Below are positions 21,286 to 35,426 of a stretch of 64,000 nucleotides of DNA, piece after piece (within the stretch, counting starts at the first letter, position 1; every line of letters begins with the position of its first letter). Below the pieces are notes generated by a model. The model was not told where the DNA came from. It made no database searches and worked only from the letters and a program-made list of their open reading frames with translations. Source of the DNA: Paramarasmius palmivorus (Eukaryota; Basidiomycota; Agaricomycetes; Agaricales; Marasmiaceae); contig JAYKXP010000046.1 of NCBI GenBank assembly GCA_037176845.1, positions 124,001 through 188,000 on the forward strand, given 5' to 3'. The translations under genes and the position numbers were made by a program.

Positions 21286-22602
21286 ATGGACAGAGCGACG
21301 ACTATTCGCATACGTTTTCCAGCAGACCCTGAACCAACTACATTCCACTATAAGCCTCCCCAAGACGGTCATGGTCGCTATCCTGAGTTGTTCAAACCAT
21401 TGCCAGTCGATGATCAATGCATCTTGGAAGCATCCAAACCAACTCTTCGTAGCCAAAAGCTAGGTCCATCATACACGCATTTCTGGGGCGAAACGGATTT
21501 CTTTGGCAATTCTTTCCCAATCTTTACCTGCTCGTTGTCGTCGGCTCCAAAAGCCCCTATTCTGGTCTTGAAGACGGCCCTGCATACCAACGACGGCGAC
21601 CCCGAATACATCAAAGACAGGGTCAACGATCTAGAGAAAGAGGCAAAATACTACGCGGATTATCTGTATCAGCTGCAAGGTTCCTTTGTTCCGGAACACT
21701 ATGGCACATGGGAGTCGGACGAAACGAGTTGGGCAGGAATCATGAAATGCGAGATTATAGCTTATGGCGGAAAGCCTCTCTGGCGTACAGAGCGTCTGTG
21801 GAGGAATAACCCAAGAAGAAAGTCAGTATACTAATCAATATCTTCGCGAGGCTATGGATTGACGTTTGTGCTCTCAGGGAACTCATCGCCAAAGCCGCAG
21901 AAAAGCTCCACGATTGGTGTATCTGCCATGCCCAGCTCTTCACTTTTGAACAGATCGAACGCCACATTTTGTGGAACAAATCCCAAAAACGGCCAATGAT
22001 CATTGATTTCGTACCTGCACATATAAGACACATTTGTCCGCGATGCATTCCCTTGGTCCCAACTCAAATGTCTCGCTGGACGGTAGAGTATTACAAGGAC
22101 GATACGATGTGCGAAGAATTGATGGTTGTCGGTCAATACTTGGGCTTTCTGAACGACCCCAACGGTAAGCTAGACACCCTTCATGCCGACAAATGTAACT
22201 TACCTAAATTTTATAGGATATCCAGAGGAAATCTTGAAAGACGTTGGCAATTTCCTTCGGCATGTGCTCATCAAAATCATGGACGCGAAAGGACGTAAAT
22301 ATGGGTACCTCGAGAAGGAGAAAGTCCATGGGAAGCAAAGGGAATTGCTCGTGGAGTTGTGGCCTAAACAGTCCAATCCGAGTGTAGGGTCCAGTTCCTC
22401 TGCTCTCCCAGCCTCCTTGGATTCTACATCGTCGGAAACGGAGAAGACTAGCGCCGAACAGCCGAGCCCTGACCCTGCCCCAGCCTCGTCGGATCCTGCA
22501 ATGTTATCAAAAGTAGAACTCGCCACACCGGACATGAAACAGTCAGATTCGAATTCGTCGAATGAATCCTCAGGCTCTCTATCATCAGACCAGCCGAGCT
22601 GA
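21286..22602 (+). CDS. Orphan kinase-like protein, copy C
   Basis: Paralogue of the tandem pair at 4861-7481, with the same two intron positions (about 21822-21877 and 22166-22217) and GT donors. It begins MDRATTIRIRFPADPEPTTF and keeps QCILEASKPT, LGPSYTHFWG, ILVLKTAL, SFVPEHYGTWES, WAGIMKCEI, RHILWN...RPMIIDF and CPRCIPLVP. The C-terminal tail (about 90 aa, Ser/Pro/Glu-rich) is longer than in the other copies. No lesions are seen. It is kinase-like by motif resemblance only (IIDF at the DFG position, no HRD loop recognised). It lies about 14 kb from the pair, with no duplicated flank noticed. Confidence 0.7.
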
Positions 22603-23334
22603 GTGGACTCCGGAGCCTCTTCGGACCATGGCTGTCTTATGACCAACAGCCCCTCCGTATCCATGCTAAAGCGATTGTTGTAGTCAGACCTGTTCTCTTT
22701 CATACTCCGACACCTAGCCCTCATTCTTCCATACATCTGGCGCTCACGTCAATATTCATACGTTTTTGTTATTTCCAGTCTCCAAATGGTTCCCGCTCTA
22801 GGTCTCCTCATATGATAAATTGTATGTACTACGCGCTAGGTACTGCCCGGGCAGTTGTAATTCAATTCTAACTTGGTTCTATACGAAGAGTGAGTTGCAT
22901 TTGAATGGGAAATAAAGTGAAAGCCCCAATTCACCATTGTCAAGTCCGATACTGTTCCTTAGTATTGTTGCCTTGTCAAAGTAAACCTACATGATCCTTA
23001 GGAAGGACGACCGGGTTTGAAGGCGTCTTCTCCGCCGACGTACCATATATCATGCATCATAGTCAGGTCAAATTTCGTGTACAAAAACACATCGAATGTA
23101 TGATATAAAAGTAAACTCTACCAGCGAAGTCTGCCATACGTTCAAGTCTTTCAGTGCAATGTCCAGAACGAAGCGCACTCGTGGGACCACGAGTGGCTTT
23201 AAAGCAGTGCACCCAGAGAAGCATTCCGTCGAGATATACATGGTATCGTAGCAATATTGCCAATAAATTCCATTACTCCTAGTCCTAAGTAGTCCTTAGT
23301 CTTTCCAATCAAGCAGGCAATCAGTATTCACTCC
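22603..23334. other. Intergenic region between convergent genes
   Basis: No coding or structured feature recognised. Confidence 0.5.
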
Positions 23335-25045
23335 TCAATTCTTGGCCGGGACCTGCCCTTGCACCTGTTGTTCCTTTGATCGACTCGAAAACTTGCTCTT
23401 GACATACTGTTTCCCGACCCTCTTAACAAGCGCCTTCCTTCCTATACCCTTCATATCAATGTACACCAATCCAACATTCCGAGCTGTCTTGCCCATGATA
23501 GCGGATGTTTGTGCGGCTTCTGACCCATACCTGCGGCAGTGCGATACGTGTAAACAAAAAGCTGCTAAGGTATTGGGGAGTGTTGACTTACTTGTGATTA
23601 ATGATAGCAGTTGCACTATCCGCACCGACATTAATCAGTTTCTTTGTCGATTCGTCGATCGTGGATAGGATAAGGTCGGCTGATAAGATAATTCGGCCTT
23701 TGAGTCCTAGATTTCTTGGGGGAAGTGGAGGTGGCGCTGGGCTTGCGGTGAAGGTGGAATCGGGGAACTGGATCGGCTGTTGTTGAATGGCATGGTCAAA
23801 CTACGAGGAGGTAGCGGAGGTTTATTATCCCCTGCGAGGTTGACTTGACTCGTGTAAGGTGGTGGAGCAAGTGACGGTGACGGAGATGTACGTCCACTAC
23901 CACCGGGCTGTGCATGTGGAGCCAAAGTTGTTCTGGAAGCCGGTGCTTTACCTTTGGCTGCCGCTGCCTTGTCTTTCCCGCTAATAGCACGATGGATCAT
24001 GTCATCAATGACAGAGATGGTTTTGGAGCTGACTTTGGCTGCTTGGGTGCTCACGGTGTGGACTGTGGTGAGGTTTTTGCGAGTTTTTTCGGAGGTAAGG
24101 AAGACAAGTGCTCGGGGAGGTGGTGGTGGCGGGGTGTTGGAGCTGGATCCGGATCTGGATGCGTCACCGTTGCTTCCAGCAGCTAGATTGGTAGAGCTAT
24201 GATGCGGAGATGGCTGAGAGTGTGCGATGTAGTAGTTTGAAGCTCCTGATATTACTCGTACGAGGAGATTGGTCGAACCAGCTATAACATGACTAGAGAA
24301 GAGCAAGCTTAGTTCTGTGACATATGTAGTGTTCAGTGAAAGCATACCTAACCAAGGACGCAGAGTTTGTCATCCAGTTCTGCTGGTCTGGCGGAACGTT
24401 CCTCGCAAATGCTTCGATGGCTGTCTCCTCGTCTGGAGATGCGTCATCTGGGATTTCAATGACCACTGGATCCCTTTCGTGTCCCTTCTCCGACAAGTGA
24501 GGGTCTTCCCTAACGGTAATCCGCTTGTCGACCTCTCCTACAATCTCTCCCGTCTCTTCATTCATCAAAACCAAATGCCCTCGCATATCCTCCTTTGACG
24601 ATCCATTGGCAGGTGCTACCGGTAAACCCGTACCATTCTTTTCAACCGCCGGCGACGGAGGCTCCGAAACTCGTCCAGCTACCTGGAAATTGGCATACTG
24701 CGCAAGAACGCCATCGAAAGTCTCCAAATCTTCTGGGAGTGGACCGTCATTTGCATACACCGAATATGCAATAACCAGCGTCAACTCTGTTGGATCGGCT
24801 TCTGTTCCATGGAAGACGTATGTGCGCCCAGAACTCGAATCGTTGAGAACTATGGTTCTGGTAGGGTCGAGAGGTACTTCGAGTGAATTGACACGGAGAA
24901 CGAGGAAGACGTCACGGTTGTAGATGGCCTTTGCCGATGGGGGAAGGGTTACGCATTCTAATGCGAGTACACCGATTTCCGTGGCAGTTGGGGTTCGTAG
25001 GGTGCAATTGGGGAGACTGAGCATCAAAAATGCATCTCGCGACAT
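23335..25045 (-). CDS. Spartin/senescence-domain protein
   Basis: Start ATG 25045 (MSRDAFLMLSLPNC), stop TGA 23335-23337. The N-terminal half is beta-rich (ALECVTLPPSAKAIYNRDVFLVLRV ... LVIAYSVYANDGPLP), then EIVGEVDKRITV and DETAIEAFARNVPPDQQNW. The C-terminal half holds the senescence-type segment: SHVIAGSTNLLVRVISGASNYY ... VHTVSTQAAKVSSKTISVIDDMIHRAI, then a Pro/Ser-rich linker, GLKGRIILSADLILSTIDES ... YGSEAAQTSAIMGKTARNVGLVYIDMKGIGRKALVK. Spartin-like proteins associate with lipid droplets and endosomes. An apparent frame break near 23780 disappears if a 68-bp intron (donor GTCAAC) is removed, joining PPPYTSQ to PIQFPDSTF. Confidence 0.75.
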
Positions 25046-25331
25046 GGTGGTAAGGTGGTAGTCAAGAGAGAAATAAGAGGCTTGCGACCAGCATCTAAAC
25101 TCATAATAAATATTTCGACGCCAAGTCAATGAACAGCTTTTCAGGGACGGCCCGGTGGATATACAGGATCGACGTCAGTCAGTCAAAGTGAGCCACTGCA
25201 CAGTTCACTGCCCCACGTCCAATGAAAAAGGTATACTACGATGCTCCAAGAAGGCTACACCATGGCCGAAACCGAAGAGAGCTCGGGGATGGCAAGAAAG
25301 CATTAGAATTGCACTACACGATTACACATGT

Positions 25332-27160
25332 CTATGATCTAAATGGTTCGTATTCCATCAAAGTCTGTCGGTGCTTGAGCATCAGTTCCAAGAGTTCAGC
25401 AAGCCCACGAAACGCAAACCGATGAAAATAAGGAAGAAACCACCCCCTACCAGCGCTTCCAGGCCGGCTGCCCAACACTTGAGTCATCCAATCATCGTCC
25501 AAAGTATCTAGACTCCTATGCCACTCGATCAGAACCGTAGCCATTTGCTTTAGGATGGGACTAGTAGGCTCAGTGAAGAGCACCTTTGAGCGGAGAGCAG
25601 TGTTCATTAATTTCAAGACACCCTCTCTCTGCACGGCGTCACCAACGAGCAAGTAATGGCAGTGTTTTTCGAATTCCGATCGCTCCTTGTTCAGTTCATT
25701 GAACATGACTGCCCACATTGTGACCCAAAAGAACGAATGGAGGACATCCACGGGTGATTGTAAGTAAGGGACTGAGCGCTCCATCGCATCGCGAAGCCCA
25801 AAAGACATGAATTCCGGTGTTCCCTAGCAATGCGGTTATCGTCAATAGGCTACAATGAAACACCACAAACACGACTTACCGATTTTGTATGCAAGTCGTA
25901 AGTTCGGCTTTTCCAGTTTGCAGCCTTATCACCGTCTATTAGAATCGCTTTGCATTGGGAAGTGACTCCAAGTTTCTCGAGCGCTACTTTGATTCGTATG
26001 GCGTATGAGGAAGGATCGGTGCCAACGGATTCAGGTACTTCAACGGTTCCCACAGGGGTTTGCGAGCCAGGAAAATCTGCGTCCATGAATACTTGCTCCG
26101 GATTCGAAGCAGAGGTAGGCTGCTGGGAGATAGAGTCCGCAGCCATGGAAGTCTGTTCATCATCGATCGACACTTGCTGCATCTCCAAAGCAAGAGGCTC
26201 TTGTATATCGAAGTCCGTAGGAACGTCGGCTGGTACTGAAATCTTGTATGGTTCCATCATCCTTGGCTTCTTCAAGCAAATAACGTTGGCAATACTGATA
26301 TCTCTGTGCAAGTAGCCTGCTTGGTAGTGATTCAGCCAACCTGTGAGCAGAGTGAGCGAGGACGTGGGCCAACGAATGCAGACACATACCGAGCAATGCG
26401 TGTATGATAGCTTCACATAGCTCCCAGCTGCTCTTGACGTCAAGAAGTGATTCTCCGATAGTACCGAGTACAACGAAACGACTCTTGCAGTAGTCAAGTA
26501 CTGTCGCCTCCTTGCCATACTTCACAAATTGTAGCGCTCTATTCCATCGGTTGTCAAAAAGCGAGACCTCATCTTCGAGTTGAGCGTTTGAGGCGTCGTG
26601 ACAGCCCTGAATAGAGTCATCGGGAAATTTGGTAAGAAGTTCGTCGAAACTTTGTTCATTTGTAGAATCGGGGAATGATGGATCGTGTAGGCTGTTTTTC
26701 ATGACTGTCGAGGGCCGCGTTGAGGAATGGGTGATCCACTCGGTCTTCAGTTCGATGCCTGATGTCTTCAGTGTCTTGGGAGAGAGCATACGCGAGACGG
26801 TTTCTACATCAAATTGCCATGTGTCCAAAGCCAACGTCGGTTCGGGTTCGGTTATAGCAAGGAGACATATGCCATTGTCAGCCCCGTGAGGGAGAAGGCA
26901 AATGACTAGCTGGAAGTGGTTTGGAGTTAAGATGTTAAAACGTTAACCTGAAATTGGCTGCAGTCTGCAGACGGCAAAATGGCGCCGGAAGCGGAAAGAG
27001 GCTGTGCGTCCCTTCGTGGGAGACTCAGACTCGGATAGATATCTATCCGTGCAACACTTTTCTTCTCCACGACGATAAAGATTCGGAACGAGTCCTTGAG
27101 CCCTTCAAGTCCTATGCTTCGTTCCGAACGCGTAATAACTGAAACAGACCTCGCAAGAGT
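25332..27160 (-). CDS. FunK1 fungal-type protein kinase (5' end unresolved)
   Basis: The C-terminal exons are clear: LEDEVSLFDNRWNRALQF and YCKSRFVVLGTIGESLLD; after an intron, YLHRDISIANVICLKK (HRD catalytic loop with the Asn); a long insert; AILIDGDKAANWKSRTYD, where DGD replaces DFG; after another intron, GTPEFMSFGLRDA and LHSFFWVTMWAV, then a long helical tail to the stop at 25332. This is the FunK1 family, expanded in agaricomycetes. Upstream, the frame continues through an intron near 26900-26945 into LEGLKDSFRIFIVVEKKSVARIDIYP, but it reaches an in-frame stop around 27180 with no Met, so the first exon is either further upstream or lost. The substrate is unknown. Confidence 0.8.
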
Positions 27161-27330
27161 CTCAAGATGGAATGGATTTTATATGAATCTTTACAGTCGT
27201 TTTCATAACCTAGTAAGACCATTTCGGATTATCGTACTACACTGTTTCGCCTAAACGTCCGAATCCCACTGCATCTTTCATTTCGTATATTCCCAGCTAG
27301 ACACAGTCGGTCTTCCGTCTCGAGCAGCGC

Positions 27331-27665
27331 TCAAGTCAGGCAGGCGTGGGACTCGCGGCAGTGCGAGCGGTCGTTGCACTCCGGCAGCGTCGCACATTTG
27401 TAGTTCAACGATGAGGTGCTGCACTTGTTGCCACTCGCGTCGTGCACTTGCTGGCACATGGTATTGCAATCGGTGTCACTGTTTCCCGTCTGGACAGGCA
27501 AGATATGTCAGCATCTCGTTGGCTTGATAAGTAGAGTATGTCGGGCCTCACCGTATAAAGGCAGCAATGGGAGCCGTCATCTCTCAGGCATTGGCACCAC
27601 TTGCAAGCGCTGACCGTCATGGAGGCGGCCAGCAAAAGGATGGCAGAGGTGAGCATGCGAACCAT
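27331..27665 (-). CDS. Small secreted protein with 12 cysteines
   Basis: Exons 27552-27665 and 27331-27489 are joined by a 62-bp GT-AG intron, giving 90 aa. A signal peptide (MVRMLTSAILLLAASMTVSA) is followed by a mature chain of about 70 residues in which twelve are Cys: CKWCQC, HCC, TDC, TMC, KC, YKC, PEC, SHC, HAC. The even count suggests six disulfides. No family recognised; by size and Cys density it resembles fungal small secreted effector or antimicrobial-type proteins (inference only). Confidence 0.7.
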
Positions 27666-28360
27666 TCTGGTGATTTGGTGGATGGATTGGAGTAGGCTTC
27701 AATGGAATGGGATCTCGAGAGAGGTTACTGTGAACTGAAGGATGAAAGCTGGACATGGTCACTCTCTCTTTAACGGTTTCTGACATGCCTGAAACGATTC
27801 AAGCCAGCTTCTGGTGGCCACAAGTTTAGTGGAGTAAGAGTCTATTAATATCTCCTTAGACTTAGTACACAGTGCTCTTGCCGAACAGAACCCCGCATGC
27901 AACTCGGTTTGGGAACACCACTGCTCCCTAAAGCTTCACATCCTAGTCACCAGTCTGCTCGCAGCAACATCACCAATTCCATGGAGTAAGGAGTCCATTA
28001 ATCTTTCCTCATACCAGCGGCAATGGGCAGTGTTCTTCCAGAACAGAACCCCGCATACAACTCGGTTTAGGAACACCATTGCTCTCTGCTCCAAAGAATT
28101 TCGTATATTGGTCACTAGTTGGCTTTCGGCAAACAATTCGAGGTAACTGCTAGTGGCCACAATTCCGTAGGGTAAGGAATCCATGATCCTTAATTTGCGC
28201 ACTTTAAAAACAGGTCACTTTTGCGCGCTGAACCGAGTTAAAGTAATCAGTATTTCTTCCCGCTGCGGGAAGAACGGAATCCTGTATGCACTCCTCACTC
28301 GGTTTACAGAAACTAAAAACAGAACAATGACCATCTCATTAACATCGATACAGGGACAGC
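27666..28360. other. Intergenic region with a decayed tandem repeat
   Basis: Contains a three-unit repeat (27810-28320) and no gene recognised. It lies between the promoter of the 12-Cys protein and the 3' end of the GH5-hydrophobin gene. Confidence 0.5.
27810..28320 (+). repeat. Three decayed tandem units of about 150-180 bp
   Basis: Units starting near 27810, 27960 and 28145 share an order of blocks: GTGGCCACAA or similar; GGAGTAAGGAGTCCATTAAT; an AACAGAACCCCGCAT block; CAACTCGGTTTGGGAACACCA; and CACCAGT/CACTAGT. Units 1 and 2 are the most alike; unit 3 is diverged. Non-coding. Confidence 0.7.
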
Positions 28361-30941
<2,581 letters not shown>

Positions 30942-31849
30942 CCCGAATGAGATTTGAGGTAACGAGCGACGATGGTTACACACAACTATGGTGTATACGG
31001 GCGAAAGAGTTCCAGGAGAGCTTGAGCATTCTCGGCCTGTACATGTTATATAGCAGAAGTCTGGACTAGAGGCATTGATTGCGGATGTTCAGGGGTTTGG
31101 GCCTTAGGTTTCCAGGGGTGACTGGAGAATCCATTCTAACCGTGAATTGCAGCTTGTTTCGTTTCTAAAGTCTCTGTTATGCACATCGTAGCGTGTACAA
31201 GGGCTATTTGTATAACGAGAAATCCTGCTCGACTATCAATGATCGCGAGGCTCTTAACAAAGCTAATTCACGTACCTTGTCATATTCAAAGCACCAGGAA
31301 CCTCCGCACCTATTCCGCCCTCAATCCCCTGATCGAGAAACTCGTTCGGAATTCGATCATGAGCGCGGCACTTCACAACCCGACCTGCCCGAGCCGTTTG
31401 GAATGAGCGGAGCTCAAGTAGAACGAAGCTCAGAGCACGGTGGTGGTGGTAAGAAGAGAATGGTTTCTTCGGCTTTCGCCGGTGAAGGAAATGATTAACT
31501 CCGAGTCCGAACTTGTTCCGAATTACACGTAAAAATGTGTTGCGCCTTCTCAACAGTCCATTCCTTTTCAAGGTGAAAATGAGCTAACATTGATATTCAG
31601 AGTTCTTTGAAATCAAAGCTAAGGATATCGATATCACTGAATAAGTAATGCGCGGGCCAGTCCCGTCAACGCGTTCCTACTTCCAGCCACCTATAATATA
31701 ACGACGACAAATAACGAGTCCAGTAAAACCGTGACCGATCCCATACAATAATTATACATACATAAATATCACTTACGATGCCTAAAACGACCCAGTCAAA
31801 AGACATACAAACGTAGCCAGCTACCATTTCCATAACCTCAGGCTTCAAG
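30942..31849. other. Intergenic stretch, possible unrecognised short gene
   Basis: Between the GH5-hydrophobin start and the end of a membrane-protein gene. Around 31200-31500 (plus) there is a polar open frame ending HGGGGKKRMVSSAFAGEGND and an overlapping one starting MIARLLTKLIHV. Neither resembles a known family nor splices convincingly. Left uncalled. Confidence 0.4.
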
Positions 31850-33374
31850 TTACATCCTCTTCCCAACCGTATCCTTCCATTCCGAAACGGGTTCCCCATC
31901 TCTACTCTCACTCGAAACCTGTCCAATATACACTTGCACAGGCCTATGGCCATTTACACCACCCATCTCAACCTCGGAATCATTCACCAATCGATGGGTA
32001 CCGCCAATTGTCCTAATGTGGCGCGACTTGCCACTGGAGTCGGAAGTACTACTCCCACCGCTGACGCCTTGGGAGCCCCCGAGCCCATAAGAAATGCGGA
32101 TGATAATCCCAGCAAACGTAGCTCCAATGAGAGATGGAATCTGCAAAGTTTCTGTGAGGCGTGAAAGCGGAGACGACGGAAACACATACGAGGAGGATAA
32201 CAGCCTGAACTGCTGTTGAATGTATAACAGTAAGAACCAAATAAACAGTCATCGCAGCAAGGTAAACAGCCGCGCTCTCAATGATGATCACCAGCGCGTG
32301 TCTCGTTGATGAGCCCGATCGACCTCCGGCACTCGACACGCCACGAAGTAAACCCCGAAGCCAGAGCATTTTGTATGCAATCAGACCTGGATCGTAGACA
32401 GTTCGTGAGGCGTGAGAGCTACGAAGATGCGTAGAGAAACTTACCCGTGCAAAGCGCGTTCGTACTAAACGTCGTCGCAATACTCGCAATAATCCACGGA
32501 TGAAGCTGGACTTGGAGTTTCATCTTGAGTGAAGCGGTTTCATGTGGGCTTGCTAATATGATGATCTTCGCGAGGGCACAGACTAACTACGGTTAGTATA
32601 TGCGCCTGACAAAGCGAAAAGCAAAGACTGACTGAAGAAACCCAGGGACGAAATAGCGGGTAGAATACCGATCCACCTATAAAGTCAAGGAATATTCATC
32701 AGCCTACTTATCCCTTGCGTGGACGAAGAATACTTACCACTTGTGTCCCCAGACAACAAAGCAACGATATACCTATTCACAGCAATCAGCCAACCCGCCT
32801 CGAGACAAGAACTTGAATAAAGACGCCTGTGACATACCAAGAAAATATCCCCAATCAACACCTGTATACTAAGCGTCGCCTCCATACCAAGCGTATACGG
32901 CTTCGGTAAAACAAGCAACTGTTTACCTGCATCTCCGCCGCTCGTGAACGCTCGAAAGACCGGTGTTAACATGAGCCCTAGATGCTGTGGCGCCATGATT
33001 GAGATGAGATTTCAGAGGAAAAGGTCCAAGGAATAATACACGAACGATAGTAGCGACCAAATACATGATGGACACAACAAAAACGAGGATGATACGCATC
33101 CTGTTTACTGGCCCATGTTGTGTAATTAGAGAGTGGATCGCGGCTACGGATAGACAGGTGAAGAGCCCTGAAGAAAAAAAAAGCGATCCGAGTCCCCGTG
33201 AGCAATGAGCGCTAGCATCGAGGAGTTGGAAAGCACGTACCAAATGTAATACAAGCCAAAAAGTTGCCAAGGAGCTAGTTTGAAGGTAAAAGAGACGCTA
33301 TGAGCACCGAGTCGAGCGCCACACAGGTAAAGGTAACTCACCGTTGCCTGAGCGAGCGCGATAGTGGACGGCAT
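31850..33374 (-). CDS. Multi-span integral membrane protein (basidiomycete family)
   Basis: Start ATG 33374 (MPSTIALAQAT), stop at 31850, at least seven short introns. Joining exons gives successive hydrophobic segments: LLGNFLACITFGLFTCLSVAAIHSLI; MRIILVFVVSIMYLVATIVRVLFL; ATLSIQVLIGDIFLVYR...VWG; a WIGILPAIS segment; a helix with LAKIIILAS; HALVIIIESAAVYLAAMTVYLVL; and IPSLIGATFAGIIIRISYGL, then a polar cytosolic tail with Ser-rich and acidic stretches. The pattern GD-hydrophobic-YR..VVWG-W is typical of a large agaricomycete family of about seven-span proteins with no known function. Some exon edges are uncertain. Confidence 0.65.
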
Positions 33375-34143
33375 ACTTCCCCGTTAAACAAGGAGAAAAA
33401 GGAACAAGTAGCCAGTCTTGTGAACAGTAAGCCACCCTCTATATACTTAACTGCCCCCTAGTACTGACTAGTCGTATTTCAGAATACCATACCAATCAAG
33501 AACGGTGTGGCTCTGCAATGTGCATCTGTCAGTGTCAAGGGTCAGTAGGTCACCTGTTGTGATGGTAGTAGTTACTAGTCCGACTCCCAGCGCACAAATC
33601 CGAGTCTGAAGTCACAGTGCACTTACCACTGGCAGGCATTAGTATCTCGGGCGGGCGAGTTTAGGATCTCCGAGTGCATGATGCAAGACGAGGTACACGC
33701 ATAAACTACTCTCTGCCAATCACGATATACGCGCATCTCATCTGTCAAAGCTTCACGCCTCGTGCACAGGTGGAGCTGCAAACCTTCATGTTACAGTTTG
33801 TTCATCAGTGTCAATGAGTCACGGGTGGCTAGGGAGTGGACGACGTACCGTGAAGTGAATGGAGATGTCGGCGATGTATCGAGCGAGTTCTCATTGGTTG
33901 ATAGATATGTATTAGAGCGTCGCGCTGCCAATAAGGTTGTCTTGACGTGAGAGCACGAGAGGTCATTTGGTGATTGGTACAGCATCATTGTTGGAAAGAC
34001 GAGGTACAGGTCACGGAACGTATAAAGTACATTTGGTGGTGGCTGAGGATCAGACAGAGCTTTGTTTTTAGCTTTACAACAAGCAACAATATCGGAGAAA
34101 CACACACACATACACGCAGGCAGGAGATTCAGCAGTTCTTTCA
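33375..34143. other. Intergenic region
   Basis: No gene recognised; it should hold the promoter of the membrane-protein gene and the 3' end of the coproporphyrinogen oxidase gene. Confidence 0.5.
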
Positions 34144-35265
34144 TCATACACCAACCCACTCTCTCGGCGCATTCAACACTTTCATCAACCTCTCCTCTTC
34201 ACTTCCTTCTTCCGGAAGCTTCGACATATACTCCCATCTCGCAACTTCAGGTAAACTCATCAATATACTCTCGACTCTCGCTCCGGGAGTCATCAACCCG
34301 AATTTTGTGCCCCGGTCGTAAACTAGGTTGAACTCGACGTATCGTCCCCGGCGGAGAAGCTGCCATCTACGCTGATGGTCGGTGTATGGTAGCCGTGCGC
34401 GTCGAGATAGGATGGGGATGTATGATGGAACGAAGGCGTTTCCGAGGCTTTGGATGAGTTTGAATATGTCGTCTTGGGTGCCTAGGGTCCAGGGAAGGAT
34501 TAGTATCATCGATGACTGTATCTAGCAGAAGCACGTACCCAATTTCACCTCCTCAGGCAACCTCGCGTGTTTTCCCTCGTTGAGATCATCGAAAAAGATC
34601 CCTCCGACGCCTCGGGTTTCTTTACGATGAGGAATGTAAAAGTACTCATCACACCATTTCTTGATGGCGTTGTAGAGCGAATTCCCTGCTTCTCCTTGTA
34701 CATTCCCGGCTGTACAGGCGTCTTTGAGAGTGGTGTGGAAATGAATAGCGTCTTCATCGTAGAGATATGAAGGTGTAAGATCTGCTCCGCCGCCAAACCA
34801 CCACGCTAGGACCTTCCCTTCCTTTTCCTCTCCTTCACCTTCCGTAAGCTCAAAATACCGATAATTAGCATGCACAGTCGGTGCATGCGGATTCCTCGGG
34901 TGTATAACCAAGCTAATACCAGCTGCGAAGAACGGTAGGGACCCTTGAGAGATTTCAGGCATTGTAGAGTGGTCTGCACGCATTTGTTTGACTGCGGCTG
35001 GGGGTAAGGAGCCGTGGACGATGGAGATGTTGACGCCGGCTTTTTCTAGGATTGTTTCGGTTTCTTGGGTTGGGGATTGGGAAGATGGAACTGGAGGACA
35101 TGAAAAGACGCAGGATTGGCCGGATCCGCCTTCGGGGCGAATCCAGGAATCTCGGACAAAGGCAGGAGCGGAGGGGTCGAGAGACTCGAGGGAAGAGACG
35201 ATTTGGGATTGGAGGTTGCGGATGTAGGATTCGACTTGGGTGCGCATTGGTGGTTGGGTGGACAT
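34144..35265 (-). CDS. HEM13: Coproporphyrinogen-III oxidase (oxygen-dependent)
   Basis: Two exons, joined by one intron near 34484-34539; start ATG 35265 (MSTQPPMRTQVESYIR), stop 34144. It converts coproporphyrinogen III to protoporphyrinogen IX in heme synthesis. Family signatures in order: GGSGQSCVF; GVNISIVHGSLPPAAV; FFAAGISLVIHPRNPHAPTVHANYRYFE; WWFGGGADLTPSYLYDEDAIHFH; YIPHRKETRGVGGIFFDDL; RRGRYVEFNLVYDRGTKFGL; PEVARWEY. About 355 aa, the usual length. There is no obvious presequence, consistent with the cytosolic fungal enzyme. The family needs oxygen. Followed 161 bp away by SCO1 on the same strand. Confidence 0.95.
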
Positions 35266-35426
35266 GGTGATTCAAGTCAAGGGCTTAGTCTTGGGCTTTA
35301 AGTAGTAAGTACAGTCCATATGGATCGCATCTGCCATACTACTTCTAGAGCTGCCAAAAATCGAGATGGAATGATTGATAAAAAGATGTAATTCATTTCC
35401 AGTGTGTGAATTAGTCTCCTTCTATT

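Noticed and set aside
24525..24923. Plus-strand open frame of 132 codons
   Set aside because: Shadow of the long spartin-like exon on the other strand.
31179..31498. Two overlapping plus-strand open frames
   Set aside because: One begins with an Arg/Leu-rich stretch like a presequence, but no downstream exon continues it into a known domain.
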